Source: Elusimicrobiota bacterium
GTDB lineage: Bacteria > Elusimicrobiota > Elusimicrobia > UBA1565
NCBI GenBank assembly: GCA_016196755.1
Contig: JACPXC010000001.1
Coordinates: 1 to 64,000, forward strand
Length of the DNA stretch: 64,000 nucleotides
Direction of reading: 5' to 3'
A model generated the notes under the pieces. It searched no databases and had not been told where the DNA came from. It saw nothing but the letters and a program-made list of their open reading frames with translations. Position numbers and translations under genes: made by a program. How positions within the stretch are numbered: the stretch's first letter is position 1; each line of letters begins with the position of its first letter. Shown one piece after another: positions 15,853 through 24,186 of the stretch.

Positions 15853-17059
15853 AGTGGATGGCCTCGATGGGGTCGATGCTGGAGGCGCGCCAAGCCGGGT
15901 AGACGGTGGCCAAGAGCGAGAGCAGGAACCCGCAGCAGGTGACGACGGCGACGTCGACCGGGTCGACCTGGACGGGGACGCGCGAGAGGTAGTAGATGTC
16001 GCCGGGCAGTTCGACGATGGGGAAGCGCCAGATGACCCAGGACAGGAGCAGCCCCAGGCCGACGCCGAAGACCGTGCCCGAGCCGCCGATGAGGAGGCCC
16101 TCCCAGAGGAAGACTTTGCGGATCATGCCGGGGGTGGCCCCCATGGCGCGCAGGATCCCGATGTCGCGCAGCTTCTCGGTGCCGAGCAGGATCAGGTTAG
16201 AGGCGATGTTGAACGAGGCCACCAGGATGATGAGCGCCAGGATGAGGAACATGACGGCCTTCTCGAGCTTGAGCGCGGCAAACAGCGTGCGGTTTAAGTC
16301 CATGAACGAGCGCACGGCGTAGTCCCAACCGAGCCCCTGCTGGAGCGCGGCGGCCTCCTTCTCAGCCAGGTCCAGATCGCTTAATCGCGCCTGGTAGCCG
16401 GTGAGCCCGCCGGGAGTCTTGAAGAAGGCGGCGGCCTCGGTGATAGAACAGTAGGCGGTGGAGGCGTCGAACTCGTAGTAGCCGGTCTTGATGACGCCGA
16501 CGACCTTGAAGCGCTTCATGGCCGGGACCAGGCCCATCGGAGTGTCGAGGCCCTGCGGTGAGATGAAGACGACGGTGTCGCCGAGCCAGGCGCCGATGTT
16601 GGAGGCCAGCTCGGCGCCGAGGACGACCCCGGGCGGCTTGGTATCGTTGATCCCCGCCCAGCCGCCGTCGGTGACGGCCTTGGCGAGGTCGTTGACCGCG
16701 AACTCGCGCTCCAGGTCGATGCCCTTGACGACCAGGCCGGTGGAGCGCCCTTTGAAGGTCAGGATGGCCTGGCCGAGCACGAACGGCGCGCGGGCGACGA
16801 CGCTCTTGCGGGCGTCGAGCGCCGCCTCGACGCGGGTCTTGCGGTCGCCGTCCATGTGGGCCGAGACCGTGAGGTGCGACTGCGCCCCGACGATCTTGCG
16901 CCGGATGTCGGCCTGGAAACCATTCATGACCGACAGCGTCGTGAGGAGCGCGGCAACGCCGATCGTGACCCCAGCCACGCCGATGAGCGTGGTGATGAGG
17001 GAGAACAGGCCCTTTCTCTGCGCCCGGAGGTAGCGCCGCGCCACGAACAGCTCGAACAT
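15845..17059 (-). CDS. lolC: Lipoprotein-releasing ABC transporter permease (LolC/LolE)
   Basis: 404-aa MacB/FtsX-like permease: N-terminal anchor helix (about 20-43), a large periplasmic domain, then three C-terminal helices (near 275-295, 320-345 and 365-385). Length and layout match LolC/LolE. Only one permease gene is present, suggesting a LolF-type homodimer system with LolD. The ATG follows directly after the lysS stop with no gap. Presence of this system implies an outer membrane with lipoproteins, consistent with the lipobox proteins in the window. Confidence 0.9.
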   Translation of the reverse strand: MFELFVARRYLRAQRKGLFSLITTLIGVAGVTIGVAALLTTLSVMNGFQADIRRKIVGAQSHLTVSAHMDGDRKTRVEAALDARKSVVARAPFVLGQAILTFKGRSTGLVVKGIDLEREFAVNDLAKAVTDGGWAGINDTKPPGVVLGAELASNIGAWLGDTVVFISPQGLDTPMGLVPAMKRFKVVGVIKTGYYEFDASTAYCSITEAAAFFKTPGGLTGYQARLSDLDLAEKEAAALQQGLGWDYAVRSFMDLNRTLFAALKLEKAVMFLILALIILVASFNIASNLILLGTEKLRDIGILRAMGATPGMIRKVFLWEGLLIGGSGTVFGVGLGLLLSWVIWRFPIVELPGDIYYLSRVPVQVDPVDVAVVTCCGFLLSLLATVYPAWRASSIDPIEAIHYG

Positions 17060-18589
17060 CTAGGGCTTCAGGGTGGGGAAGAGGATGACTTCGCGGATGG
17101 TCGTGGTGTCCGTGAACAGCATCGTCAGGCGGTCTATGCCGATGCCGATGCCGCCGGTGGGGGGCATGCCGTGCTCCATCGCGGACACGAAGTCCTCGTC
17201 GAGCAGCTCGGCCTCGCCGTGGCCGCCGGCCTTCTGGGCGGCCTGCTCGGCGAAGCGCCCGCGCTGGTCGACCGGGTCGTTGAGCTCGGTGTAGGCGTTG
17301 GCGAACTCGAGGCCGGCGAAGAAGAACTCGAAGCGCTCGACCAAGGACTCGTCGCCGGCCTTGCACTTGGCCAGCGGGGTGATCGCCGTGGGATGGTCGA
17401 GGACGAAAGTGGGCTCGGGCAGGTGGGCCTCGATGTAGCGCTCGAAGAGCGCGTCGAAGACCTTGGCGTCGGGCAGGTCGGGGCCGTGGGGAACGCCCTT
17501 GCGCTCGGCCAGCGCGCGCAGGCCGGCCGAGTCGAAGCCCTTGCCCTTGAGGCAGAGGTGGATGTCCTCGCCCAGATGCTTCCGCCAGAGCTCGGGCAGG
17601 TACTCGCGGCGGAATTTGAGCTTGCCCGTCTCCGGGTCGCAGACGAGCTTCAGGTCGCGGTCGGCGAAGCGCACGGTCTTGCCGAGCAGGCCCAGCTCCT
17701 CGGCCACGCCGGTCAGCACCGACTCGAAGAGGTCGGCCATGACGTTGTAGTCGCCGTAGGCCTGATAGGCCTCGAGCATCGTGAACTCGGGGTTGTGCTT
17801 GGTGTCTATCCCCTCGTTGCGGAACACCCGGCCGAGCTCGTAGACCCGCGGCAGGCCGCCGATGATGAGCTTCTTGAGCGGCAGCTCGAGGGCGATGCGC
17901 ATGACGAGGTCGGCGTCCAAGGCGTGGTGATGGGTCTTAAACGGGGTGGCGCTGGCGCCGCCGGCGTGTCCGAGCAGGATCGGGGTCTCGACCTCGAGGA
18001 AGCCGGCCTCGTTCATCGTGCGGCGCACCGCGTCGACGATCCGCGAGCGGGCGATGAAGCGGCGGCGGACCTCCTCGTTGGCGATGAGGTCCAGGTGGCG
18101 CTGGCGGTAGCGCGTGTCGGTATCCTTGAGCCCGTCCCACTTGTCGGGCAGGGGCAGGAGGGCCTTGGCGAGCAGGGTAAACGAGCGCGCCTCGACCGTG
18201 GTCTCGCCGGTCTTGGTCTTGAAGACGATCCCGGTGACGCCGATGAAGTCGCCCAGGTGCAGCTCCTTTTTGACGATCTGGTAGGCGTCGCCCAGCAGGT
18301 CGAGCTTGAAGTAGACCTGGAGCTTGGTCCCCTCGTCGAGGATGTGGCCGAAGGCCGCCTTGCCCATGACGCGCAGGAGGACGACCCGGCCGGCCACGGT
18401 GACCGTATGCTCGGTGCGCTGCTCGGGGGCTAACCCATCGCCCAGCGGAAAGACCTGGGACGGCGAATGGGTCGGCGTGAAGCGATGGGGGTAGGGGTCG
18501 ATCCCGCGCGCGCGGATCTCCCCGAGCTTCGCGAGGCGGTCGCCCCGCGGGTCGCCCGCAACGTCAGCCTGCGGCGTTCTTGCGTCCAT
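17060..18589 (-). CDS. lysS: Lysyl-tRNA synthetase, class II
   Basis: 509-aa class II LysRS. An N-terminal OB-fold anticodon-binding domain is followed by the catalytic core with motif 2 (YELGRVFRNEGIDTKHNPEF) and motif 3 (GIGIGIDRLTMLF). It charges tRNA-Lys. The ATG at 18589 lies 26 nt inside the preceding receiver gene; no better start occurs before the conserved GIDPYPHRF segment, so the overlap appears real. It is the third gene of the long minus-strand operon starting at 19354. Confidence 0.95.
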   Translation of the reverse strand: MDARTPQADVAGDPRGDRLAKLGEIRARGIDPYPHRFTPTHSPSQVFPLGDGLAPEQRTEHTVTVAGRVVLLRVMGKAAFGHILDEGTKLQVYFKLDLLGDAYQIVKKELHLGDFIGVTGIVFKTKTGETTVEARSFTLLAKALLPLPDKWDGLKDTDTRYRQRHLDLIANEEVRRRFIARSRIVDAVRRTMNEAGFLEVETPILLGHAGGASATPFKTHHHALDADLVMRIALELPLKKLIIGGLPRVYELGRVFRNEGIDTKHNPEFTMLEAYQAYGDYNVMADLFESVLTGVAEELGLLGKTVRFADRDLKLVCDPETGKLKFRREYLPELWRKHLGEDIHLCLKGKGFDSAGLRALAERKGVPHGPDLPDAKVFDALFERYIEAHLPEPTFVLDHPTAITPLAKCKAGDESLVERFEFFFAGLEFANAYTELNDPVDQRGRFAEQAAQKAGGHGEAELLDEDFVSAMEHGMPPTGGIGIGIDRLTMLFTDTTTIREVILFPTLKP

Positions 18590-18977
18590 CGAGGATGCTG
18601 GAGATGAGCTCGCGGAGCATCTTGGGGTCGAACGGCTTCTGGACGTAGGCGGCCACGTTGGGGGCCATCTCGAAGAGGTCGCGCATCTTCTGGCCCTTGG
18701 CCGTCAGCACGAGGATGGGGATCGACTTGGTCTTGGGCTCCTTCTGGAGCCGGTTGTTCAAGGTGTAGCCGTCCATGACCGGCATCATGATGTCGAGGAT
18801 GATGAGGTCGGGGCGCGGGGCGTCGGGGACCGGGGGCTCGACCCCGAGGCGCTCGAGGGCGACGGCGCCGTTGGAGGCCTCCAGGATGCGGTGGCCGTCC
18901 TTCTCGAGGATGAACTTGAGCAGGGTCACGATCTCCGGCTCGTCGTCTACGACCAGGAGGGTTCCCACGGCGCTCAT
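18564..18977 (-). CDS. Receiver-domain protein (tandem paralogue 2)
   Basis: 137-aa single CheY-like receiver. Acidic pocket VVDDEPE near 9-15, phospho-Asp D62 in IILDIMMPVMDG, Lys in VQKPFDP. The loop before beta-3 is extended (LGVEPP then PDAPRPDL), the same unusual insertion as in the neighbour at 18974-19354, so the two arose by tandem duplication. There is no output domain. It is coupled by 4-nt overlap to the upstream paralogue and by 26-nt overlap to lysS. Confidence 0.9.
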   Translation of the reverse strand: MSAVGTLLVVDDEPEIVTLLKFILEKDGHRILEASNGAVALERLGVEPPVPDAPRPDLIILDIMMPVMDGYTLNNRLQKEPKTKSIPILVLTAKGQKMRDLFEMAPNVAAYVQKPFDPKMLRELISSILDGRKNAAG

Positions 18978-19354
18978 GTCTTGAGGATGGAGGCCGTCAT
19001 TTCGCGCAGGCGCTGGGGGTCGAAGGGCTTTTCGATGACGGCGGCTACGTTGGGCACGGTCTCGAGCAGCTCCTTGGTCTGTCCCTTGGCGGTCAGCATG
19101 ATCACCGGCATCTTCCGGGTCCGACCGTCCTCCGCCGCGCGCCGGGCCACGGTGTATCCGTCGGTCACCGGCATCATGACGTCGAGAATCATCAGGTCCG
19201 GCACCGGCCCCTCGGAGGGGGGCTCCAGCCCCAGCTTCGCCAGGGCTTCGCCGCCGTGAAAGGCCTCCGAGATCTCGTGGCCGTCACGGGTGAGCAGGAA
19301 GCGGATCAGCGTCACCACGTCCCGCTCGTCGTCTACCACGAGGATGCGGGCCAC
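18974..19354 (-). CDS. Receiver-domain protein (tandem paralogue 1)
   Basis: 126-aa single receiver domain: VVDDERD at the acidic pocket, phospho-Asp D58 in MILDVMMPVTDG, Lys in EKPFDP. It shares the extended LGLEPPSEGP loop with the next gene. The GTG start at 19354 has no Shine-Dalgarno but follows a consensus-like promoter whose -10 box ends 5 nt before it, so the operon mRNA is probably leaderless. It heads the operon that includes lysS, lolCD, ilvE and mcsAB. Confidence 0.9.
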   Translation of the reverse strand: MARILVVDDERDVVTLIRFLLTRDGHEISEAFHGGEALAKLGLEPPSEGPVPDLMILDVMMPVTDGYTVARRAAEDGRTRKMPVIMLTAKGQTKELLETVPNVAAVIEKPFDPQRLREMTASILKT

Positions 19355-19359
19355 GCGGC

Positions 19360-19388
19360 AGTCTAACAGTTTGCCGGTATCGAGTCAA
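19360..19388 (-). promoter_or_regulatory. Promoter of the receiver-lysS-lol-ilvE-mcs operon
   Basis: On the minus strand TTGACT (19383-19388), a 17-bp spacer and TAGACT (19360-19365) are followed after 5 nt by the GTG at 19354. It overlaps the opposing ndk promoter almost completely. Confidence 0.65.
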
Positions 19389-19399
19389 TTTTGTAGCAT
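19371..19399 (+). promoter_or_regulatory. Promoter of the ndk operon
   Basis: TTGCCG (19371-19376), a 17-bp spacer and TAGCAT (19394-19399), 9 nt before the ndk ATG. It is interleaved with the minus-strand promoter at 19360-19388, so the two polymerases should compete. Confidence 0.5.
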
Positions 19400-19408
19400 C
19401 GTACCAAC

Positions 19409-19882
19409 ATGGCCATCGAACAGACCCTTATCCTCATAAAGCCGGACGGCGCCAAGCGCCGCTTGACGGGCCTCGCCATCGACCGGCTCGATGCGTCCGG
19501 GCTCAGCCTCGTCGCCGCCAAGATGGTCTCGGTCACCGAGTCCCTGGCCAAGGAGCACTATAAGGACCTCGCCGACAAGCCGTTCTTCCCGAACCTGATC
19601 CGCTACATCCAGGGCGAGTTCCACAAGATCCCCCAGAACCGCATCCTGGCCCTGGTCTACGAGGGCGAGGACGCGATCAAGCGGGTGCGCGCCGTGGCCG
19701 GCGCCACCAACCCGGAGCAGGCGGACCCCGGCACCATCCGCGGCACCTTCGGCCGGGTCACCACGGAAGGCCAGTTCGAGAACGTGATCCACGCCTCGGG
19801 CAACGCCGCCGACGCGGCGCGCGAGGTGGCGCTCTGGTTTACGGCCTCGGAGATCGTCGGCGCACCGTTAGCCCGGGCGTGA
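19409..19882 (+). CDS. ndk: Nucleoside diphosphate kinase
   Basis: 157-aa NDP kinase transferring the gamma phosphate of ATP to NDPs through a phosphohistidine. The active-site motif is NVIHAS with H128. The N-terminal TLILIKPDG and the RGTFG nucleotide loop (111-115) are conserved. It is slightly longer than short bacterial forms. The start has no clear Shine-Dalgarno, and the promoter implies a very short leader. It heads an overlapping operon with a hydrolase, murQ, an esterase and anmK. Confidence 0.95.
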   Translation: MAIEQTLILIKPDGAKRRLTGLAIDRLDASGLSLVAAKMVSVTESLAKEHYKDLADKPFFPNLIRYIQGEFHKIPQNRILALVYEGEDAIKRVRAVAGATNPEQADPGTIRGTFGRVTTEGQFENVIHASGNAADAAREVALWFTASEIVGAPLARA

Positions 19883-20808
19883 CCCGGGCGCTGGCCCTGG
19901 CCCTGGTCGTGGGCTCCGCCGCTCGCGCGGCGGAATCGCCCGCGTCCAAGCCGGCGGCGCCGGCGGAAGCCGTCCCCGCCAAAAAGCCGCCCGTGCGCGA
20001 GATGCCGGGCGAGCCCGTCGAGCTCCTCACGGCCGACGGCTGGACCTTGTCGGGCCGCTATTCGCCCTCCAAGGAGGAGGACCAGCTTACCTTCGTCCTG
20101 CTCCACGACGGCAAGGGGCGGATGCAGAACTGGCTCTTCTTCTGCCGCAAGATGGCCGCGCGGGGCGTGGGCTTCCTGGCCGTCGACATGCGGGGGCACG
20201 GGGCCAGCGTCAAGGCGCCGCCCGGCAAGCCTGCCACCTGGCGCCAGTTCATCGTCTCGCGGCGCGAGAACCCCTACGAGGGCATCCGCGAGGACATCGC
20301 GGCGGCCGCCAAGTTCCTCGAGGAGAAGGGCGTCCCGCCCGAGGCCGTGGCCCTGGGCGGGGCTGACCTGGGGGGCAGCGTGGCGCTCAAGTACGCGGCG
20401 CTGCATCCTGAAGTGGCGATGGTCTTCGTGCTCTCCCCCGGCATCAGCTACCGCGAGGTGCAGACCGTCAACGCGGTGCGCGCCTACAAGGACCGCCCCA
20501 TCCTGTTCGTCGTGGCCGACGATGACCGCAAGACGGTGGCCGAGGCCGCGATCCTGTTCCAGTTCGCGCGCCAGAACGCCGGTGAGCAGAACGCATCCCT
20601 GATACAGACCGCGCGCGGCCACGGCACCCGGATGCTGTACTACAACAAAGGCCTCATGGATCAGGTCCTGGACTGGATCGACACCCCGGTCAAGGTGCCG
20701 GATGTGACGACCTCCACCGAGACCTTCGTCGGCGACGGCGCGGCCCCCGACCCCGCCGTCTCCCCCGACGGCACGTCCCTGGACCCCGACCCCTCCCTGG
20801 CCGACTGA
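19879..20808 (+). CDS. Secreted alpha/beta-hydrolase-like protein with Asp at the nucleophile position
   Basis: 309-aa protein with a short signal peptide (residues 1-18) and an alpha/beta-hydrolase core (VDMRGHG near 103). At the nucleophile elbow the usual G-x-S-x-G reads GADLG, putting D163 in place of Ser. A candidate acid (ADDD, 213-216) and histidine (H248 in RGHGT) are present. Asp nucleophiles occur in haloalkane dehalogenases and epoxide hydrolases, but the rest looks more like dienelactone-hydrolase/peptidase relatives, so it may be a non-esterase variant. The GTG start overlaps the ndk stop by 4 nt. Confidence 0.8.
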   Translation: MTRALALALVVGSAARAAESPASKPAAPAEAVPAKKPPVREMPGEPVELLTADGWTLSGRYSPSKEEDQLTFVLLHDGKGRMQNWLFFCRKMAARGVGFLAVDMRGHGASVKAPPGKPATWRQFIVSRRENPYEGIREDIAAAAKFLEEKGVPPEAVALGGADLGGSVALKYAALHPEVAMVFVLSPGISYREVQTVNAVRAYKDRPILFVVADDDRKTVAEAAILFQFARQNAGEQNASLIQTARGHGTRMLYYNKGLMDQVLDWIDTPVKVPDVTTSTETFVGDGAAPDPAVSPDGTSLDPDPSLAD

Positions 20809-21716
20809 TGGCGTCGGGAGAGGCCGCGGCGTACCGCCTGCTCCCGACCGAGCAGGCTAACCCGGCCTCGCGCCGCCTGGACCTCCTCCCGCTGCGTTCC
20901 GTCGTGGCCCTGCTCTGCCGCGCGGAGGCACGCGTCTTTCGCGCGGCGGCCGCCGAGGCGCCGCGGATCGCCCGCGCCGCCGCGGCCGCGGCCGACGCCT
21001 TGGCCGGCGGCGGCGCGCTGATCTTCGTGGGCGCCGGCACCAGCGGGCGGCTCGGCGTGCTCGAGGCGGCGGAGATCCCGCCCACTTTTGGCCTGGCCCC
21101 GGGCCGCGTGAAGGCGATCATGGCGGGCGGCCGGGGTGCGGTGTTCCGCTCGCGCGAGGGCGCCGAGGACGACGCGGCCGACGGCGCGCGCCGTCTGCGC
21201 CGCGCGGCCCGCCGCGGCGACATGGTGGTGGGGGTCGCGGCCAGCGGCGTGACCCCCTTCGTGCGCGGCGCGCTGACCGAGGCCCGCGCCCTCGGCTGCC
21301 GTACGGCGCTCGTGACGGCCAACTCCCGCGTTCGCGTCCCCGCGGCGCAGATCGTCATCGCCCCGCGCACCGGCCCGGAACTCCTGGCCGGCTCGACGCG
21401 GCTCAAGTCCGGTTCGGCCGCCAAGCTCGTCCTCAACGCCTTGACCACGGCGGCGATGGTGCGGCTCGGCAAGGTCTACGACGGCTGGATGGTGGACTTC
21501 AAGCCCACCAACCGCAAGCTCGTGTTCCGCGCGGCGCGGCTGATCGCGGCGCTGGGCCGCGTCGACGCGCGGCGCGCCGAGACCCTGCTCGCCGAGTCCG
21601 GGCGGCACGTCAAGACCGCCGTCGTCATGGCGCGCCTGGGGCTCGGGCGGCGCGCGGCGCGGCGGCGGCTTTCGACGGCGGCGGGCTCGCTGAGGCGCGC
21701 CCTGGGGGAGGTCTGA
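20808..21716 (+). CDS. murQ: N-acetylmuramic acid 6-phosphate etherase
   Basis: 302-aa SIS-domain lyase that cleaves the D-lactyl ether of MurNAc-6-P to give GlcNAc-6-P. The phosphosugar loop GAGTSGRLGVLEAAE, the PPTFG segment and the REGAED block match MurQ; the two catalytic glutamates of the family fall in these last regions. The N-terminal TEQANPASRRLD is also typical. The start codon overlaps the upstream stop by 1 nt. The anmK gene two positions downstream makes its substrate, so the operon covers MurNAc recycling. Confidence 0.94.
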   Translation: MASGEAAAYRLLPTEQANPASRRLDLLPLRSVVALLCRAEARVFRAAAAEAPRIARAAAAAADALAGGGALIFVGAGTSGRLGVLEAAEIPPTFGLAPGRVKAIMAGGRGAVFRSREGAEDDAADGARRLRRAARRGDMVVGVAASGVTPFVRGALTEARALGCRTALVTANSRVRVPAAQIVIAPRTGPELLAGSTRLKSGSAAKLVLNALTTAAMVRLGKVYDGWMVDFKPTNRKLVFRAARLIAALGRVDARRAETLLAESGRHVKTAVVMARLGLGRRAARRRLSTAAGSLRRALGEV

Positions 21717-22738
21717 TGGCGCTCCATGGCAAGCTTCTTATGGAGACGGTCGGCAGTCTGGCGCTCAAGGGGAACCCTCTGGGCGACCCGCGCCTGCGCG
21801 AGGTCCCTGTCTACCTGCCGGCGTCCTACACCGAGGGTACCGAGCGGCGCTATCCGGTCATCTACTTCCTAGTCGGCTTCACCGGCTACCCGAAGGCGAT
21901 GGCCCAGACCCACCCGTTCCGCGAGAACGTGATCGAGCGCTTCGACCGCCTGGTCGCCGCGGGCCGCGCGCCCGAGGCCATCCTGGTCGTCCCCGACGGT
22001 TTTACGCGCTACGGAGGCAGCCAGTACCTCAATTCCGAGGGTACCGGCCGCTATGAGGACCACCTGGTCGGCGAGCTGGTCGGCTACATCGACGGGCGCT
22101 ACCGGACCGCGGCGTCGCCGGCCGGCCGGGCCGTGATGGGCAAGTCGAGCGGCGGCTACGCGGCCTGGGTGTTGGCCATGCGCCATCCCGAGGCCTTCGG
22201 CCATTGCGTGTCGCACTCGGGAGACAGCCTCTTCGAGGTCAGTTGCGTCGCCGACTTCCCAAAGTGCGTCAACGAGCTGGAGGCCTACGGGGGCGACTTC
22301 ATGGCCTTCCTCGACGCCTTCCGCTCGGCGCCCGACAAGGCCTCCCTGCCGCACAGCCTCGTCAACGTCACGGCGATGTCCTCGGTCTACTCGCCCAATC
22401 CCAAGGGCCCCTGGGGCTTCGATCTCCCGTTCGACGTCCGCACCGGGCAGGTCGTCGAGAAGGTCTTCTCGCGCTGGCTGGCCCACGACCCCGTGCGGCT
22501 GGCGGCCAAGCACGCCAAGGCCCTGCGCGGGCTCAAGACCCTCTACTTCGACGCGGGGACCAAGGACGAGTTCTACCTGCATCTGGGGGCTCGCGCGCTC
22601 TCGCGCGAGCTCAAGAGCCTCAAGGTCCCCCACGTCCACGAGGAGCACGGCGGCGGCCATATGAACATCGACGGCCGCTACGACGAGGGCTTCGCCCGGC
22701 TCAAGGCCGGGTTCGCCGCGGTGGTGCGTGGGCGCTGA
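21716..22738 (+). CDS. Esterase-D-type alpha/beta hydrolase
   Basis: 340-aa serine esterase of the putative-esterase (Fes/antigen 85-like) family. The nucleophile is S144 in GKSSGG; a likely acid is in the AGTKDEF stretch and a histidine in HGGGHMNID near the C-terminus. No signal peptide is seen, so it is probably cytoplasmic. It is located between murQ and anmK with 1-nt and 11-nt overlaps, suggesting removal of an ester substituent from recycled sugars or peptides; this role is inference. Confidence 0.82.
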   Translation: MALHGKLLMETVGSLALKGNPLGDPRLREVPVYLPASYTEGTERRYPVIYFLVGFTGYPKAMAQTHPFRENVIERFDRLVAAGRAPEAILVVPDGFTRYGGSQYLNSEGTGRYEDHLVGELVGYIDGRYRTAASPAGRAVMGKSSGGYAAWVLAMRHPEAFGHCVSHSGDSLFEVSCVADFPKCVNELEAYGGDFMAFLDAFRSAPDKASLPHSLVNVTAMSSVYSPNPKGPWGFDLPFDVRTGQVVEKVFSRWLAHDPVRLAAKHAKALRGLKTLYFDAGTKDEFYLHLGARALSRELKSLKVPHVHEEHGGGHMNIDGRYDEGFARLKAGFAAVVRGR

Positions 22739-23834
22739 GCTGGCGCTGGGCCTCATGTCGGGCACCTCGGCCGACGGGGTGAGCCTGGCCGTAGTCGAGG
22801 TCCGCGGGAGGCGCCTGCGCGTGCTGGCCGACCGCACCTATCCGTACCCGCCCGGCCTGCGGCGCCGCGTCCTGGCCGCGCCGCGCGCCGCGGCCGCGGA
22901 GCTCTCGGCCCTGGACTTCGACCTGGGCCGCGCCTTCGCGCGCGCGGCGCTGGCTTTCCTGCGCGCGTCGGGCGTGCCGGCCCGCCGCCTGGCCGCGGTG
23001 GGCAGTCACGGGCAGACCGTCGTGCACCGGCCCGACGCCGCGAGCCCTTCCACCCTGCAGATCGGCGAGGCGTCGTTTCTCGCCGAGGCGTTGAACGTCC
23101 CGACGGCCTGCGATTTCCGCCCGCGCGACGTGGCCGCCGGGGGCCAAGGCGCGCCGCTGGCGCCGTTTTTCGACGAGCTGCTCTTCGGCGACGGCCCGCC
23201 GCGCATCCTGCAGAACGTCGGCGGCGTGGCCAACGCCGCCCTGGTGGGGCGCGGGACGGCGCCGGTGGCCTTCGACACCGGGCCCGGCAACGCCGTGATG
23301 GACGCCGCGGCCCGCCGCGCCTCCGGCGGTCGCCTGCACTTCGACCGCGACGGGCGGCTGGCTCGGCGCGGACGCGCCGACGAGGCGCTGGTGCGGCGCC
23401 TCCTGCGCCTGCCCTACTTCTCGCGCCGGCCGCCCAAGAGCCTCGACCGGGCGGCCTTCGCCGAGGACTTCCTGAGCCGCTGGCTGCCTGTCCGGCGCTT
23501 CAGCCACGAGGACGCGCTGGCCACCGCCACGGCCTTCACCGCGGCCTCGATCACCGACCAGGCCAAGCGGTTCCTCCTGCCGCGCGCGCGGGTGAGCGAG
23601 ATGCTGGTCAGCGGGGGCGGGGCTCTCAACGGGACCCTGATGGCGCGCTTGGGCGAGCTCATGCCGGTCCCCGTCCTCTCCAGCGCGGCGCGGGGGCTGG
23701 CCCCGATGGCCAAGGAGCCGGCCCTGATGGCGGTGCTGGGGCTCTACGCGGTGCGCGGCCGGGCCAACAACGCGCCGCGCGCCACCGGGGCGCGCGGGCC
23801 GCGCGTGCTGGGCAAGGTCATCGCCGCGCTTTGA
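22728..23834 (+). CDS. anmK: Anhydro-N-acetylmuramic acid kinase
   Basis: 368-aa ASKHA-fold kinase that opens and phosphorylates 1,6-anhydro-MurNAc to MurNAc-6-P. The N-terminal signature GLMSGTSADGVSLAVVE is at residues 8-24; GSHGQTVVHRP and the FDTGPGN segment near 185 are family landmarks. The GTG start at 22728 overlaps the esterase gene by 11 nt. With MurQ from the same operon it completes the route from anhydroMurNAc to GlcNAc-6-P. Its end overlaps the convergent gene at 23818 by 17 bp. Confidence 0.94.
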   Translation: MGAELALGLMSGTSADGVSLAVVEVRGRRLRVLADRTYPYPPGLRRRVLAAPRAAAAELSALDFDLGRAFARAALAFLRASGVPARRLAAVGSHGQTVVHRPDAASPSTLQIGEASFLAEALNVPTACDFRPRDVAAGGQGAPLAPFFDELLFGDGPPRILQNVGGVANAALVGRGTAPVAFDTGPGNAVMDAAARRASGGRLHFDRDGRLARRGRADEALVRRLLRLPYFSRRPPKSLDRAAFAEDFLSRWLPVRRFSHEDALATATAFTAASITDQAKRFLLPRARVSEMLVSGGGALNGTLMARLGELMPVPVLSSAARGLAPMAKEPALMAVLGLYAVRGRANNAPRATGARGPRVLGKVIAAL

Positions 23835-24186
23835 GGGAAGCCCACAGGCGTTCGGCCACGTCGGCGGCGCCGACGATCGCGAAGGTGACGCCAAAGCCGA
23901 TGCCCACGGCGGCGATTCCCGAGCGCCGGAAGCCGTAGAACGAGACGAACGCCGCGGCCAGGCCGAGGACGACGGCCAACGGCGAGAGCCAGTCCGCCTT
24001 CTCGTCGAGCCGGCCGGCGATCATGTCCGCGGTGTCGATGGCGAAGCCGCAGCCCGGGCAGGTCACCGAGGGCGGCAAGGGGTCTTCGGCCTTCGGCGCG
24101 TAGCCGACCGACCCCAGCACGAAGGCCGCCGCGCCCTTCTCGAGCATGCGCCGGCAGCGCGGACAGCGGAAGTGAGTGGCGGCCAT
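23818..24186 (-). CDS. Zinc-ribbon membrane protein, unknown
   Basis: 122-aa protein I cannot name. Two CxxC pairs (C8/C11 and C43/C46) form a probable zinc ribbon at the N-terminus. Two hydrophobic helices follow (about 67-84 and 88-108), so the ribbon is likely cytoplasmic and membrane-tethered. The ATG at 24186 overlaps the upstream stop (TGATG). It is the last gene of the 26611-23818 operon and convergent with anmK. Confidence 0.75.
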   Translation of the reverse strand: MAATHFRCPRCRRMLEKGAAAFVLGSVGYAPKAEDPLPPSVTCPGCGFAIDTADMIAGRLDEKADWLSPLAVVLGLAAAFVSFYGFRRSGIAAVGIGFGVTFAIVGAADVAERLWASLKARR

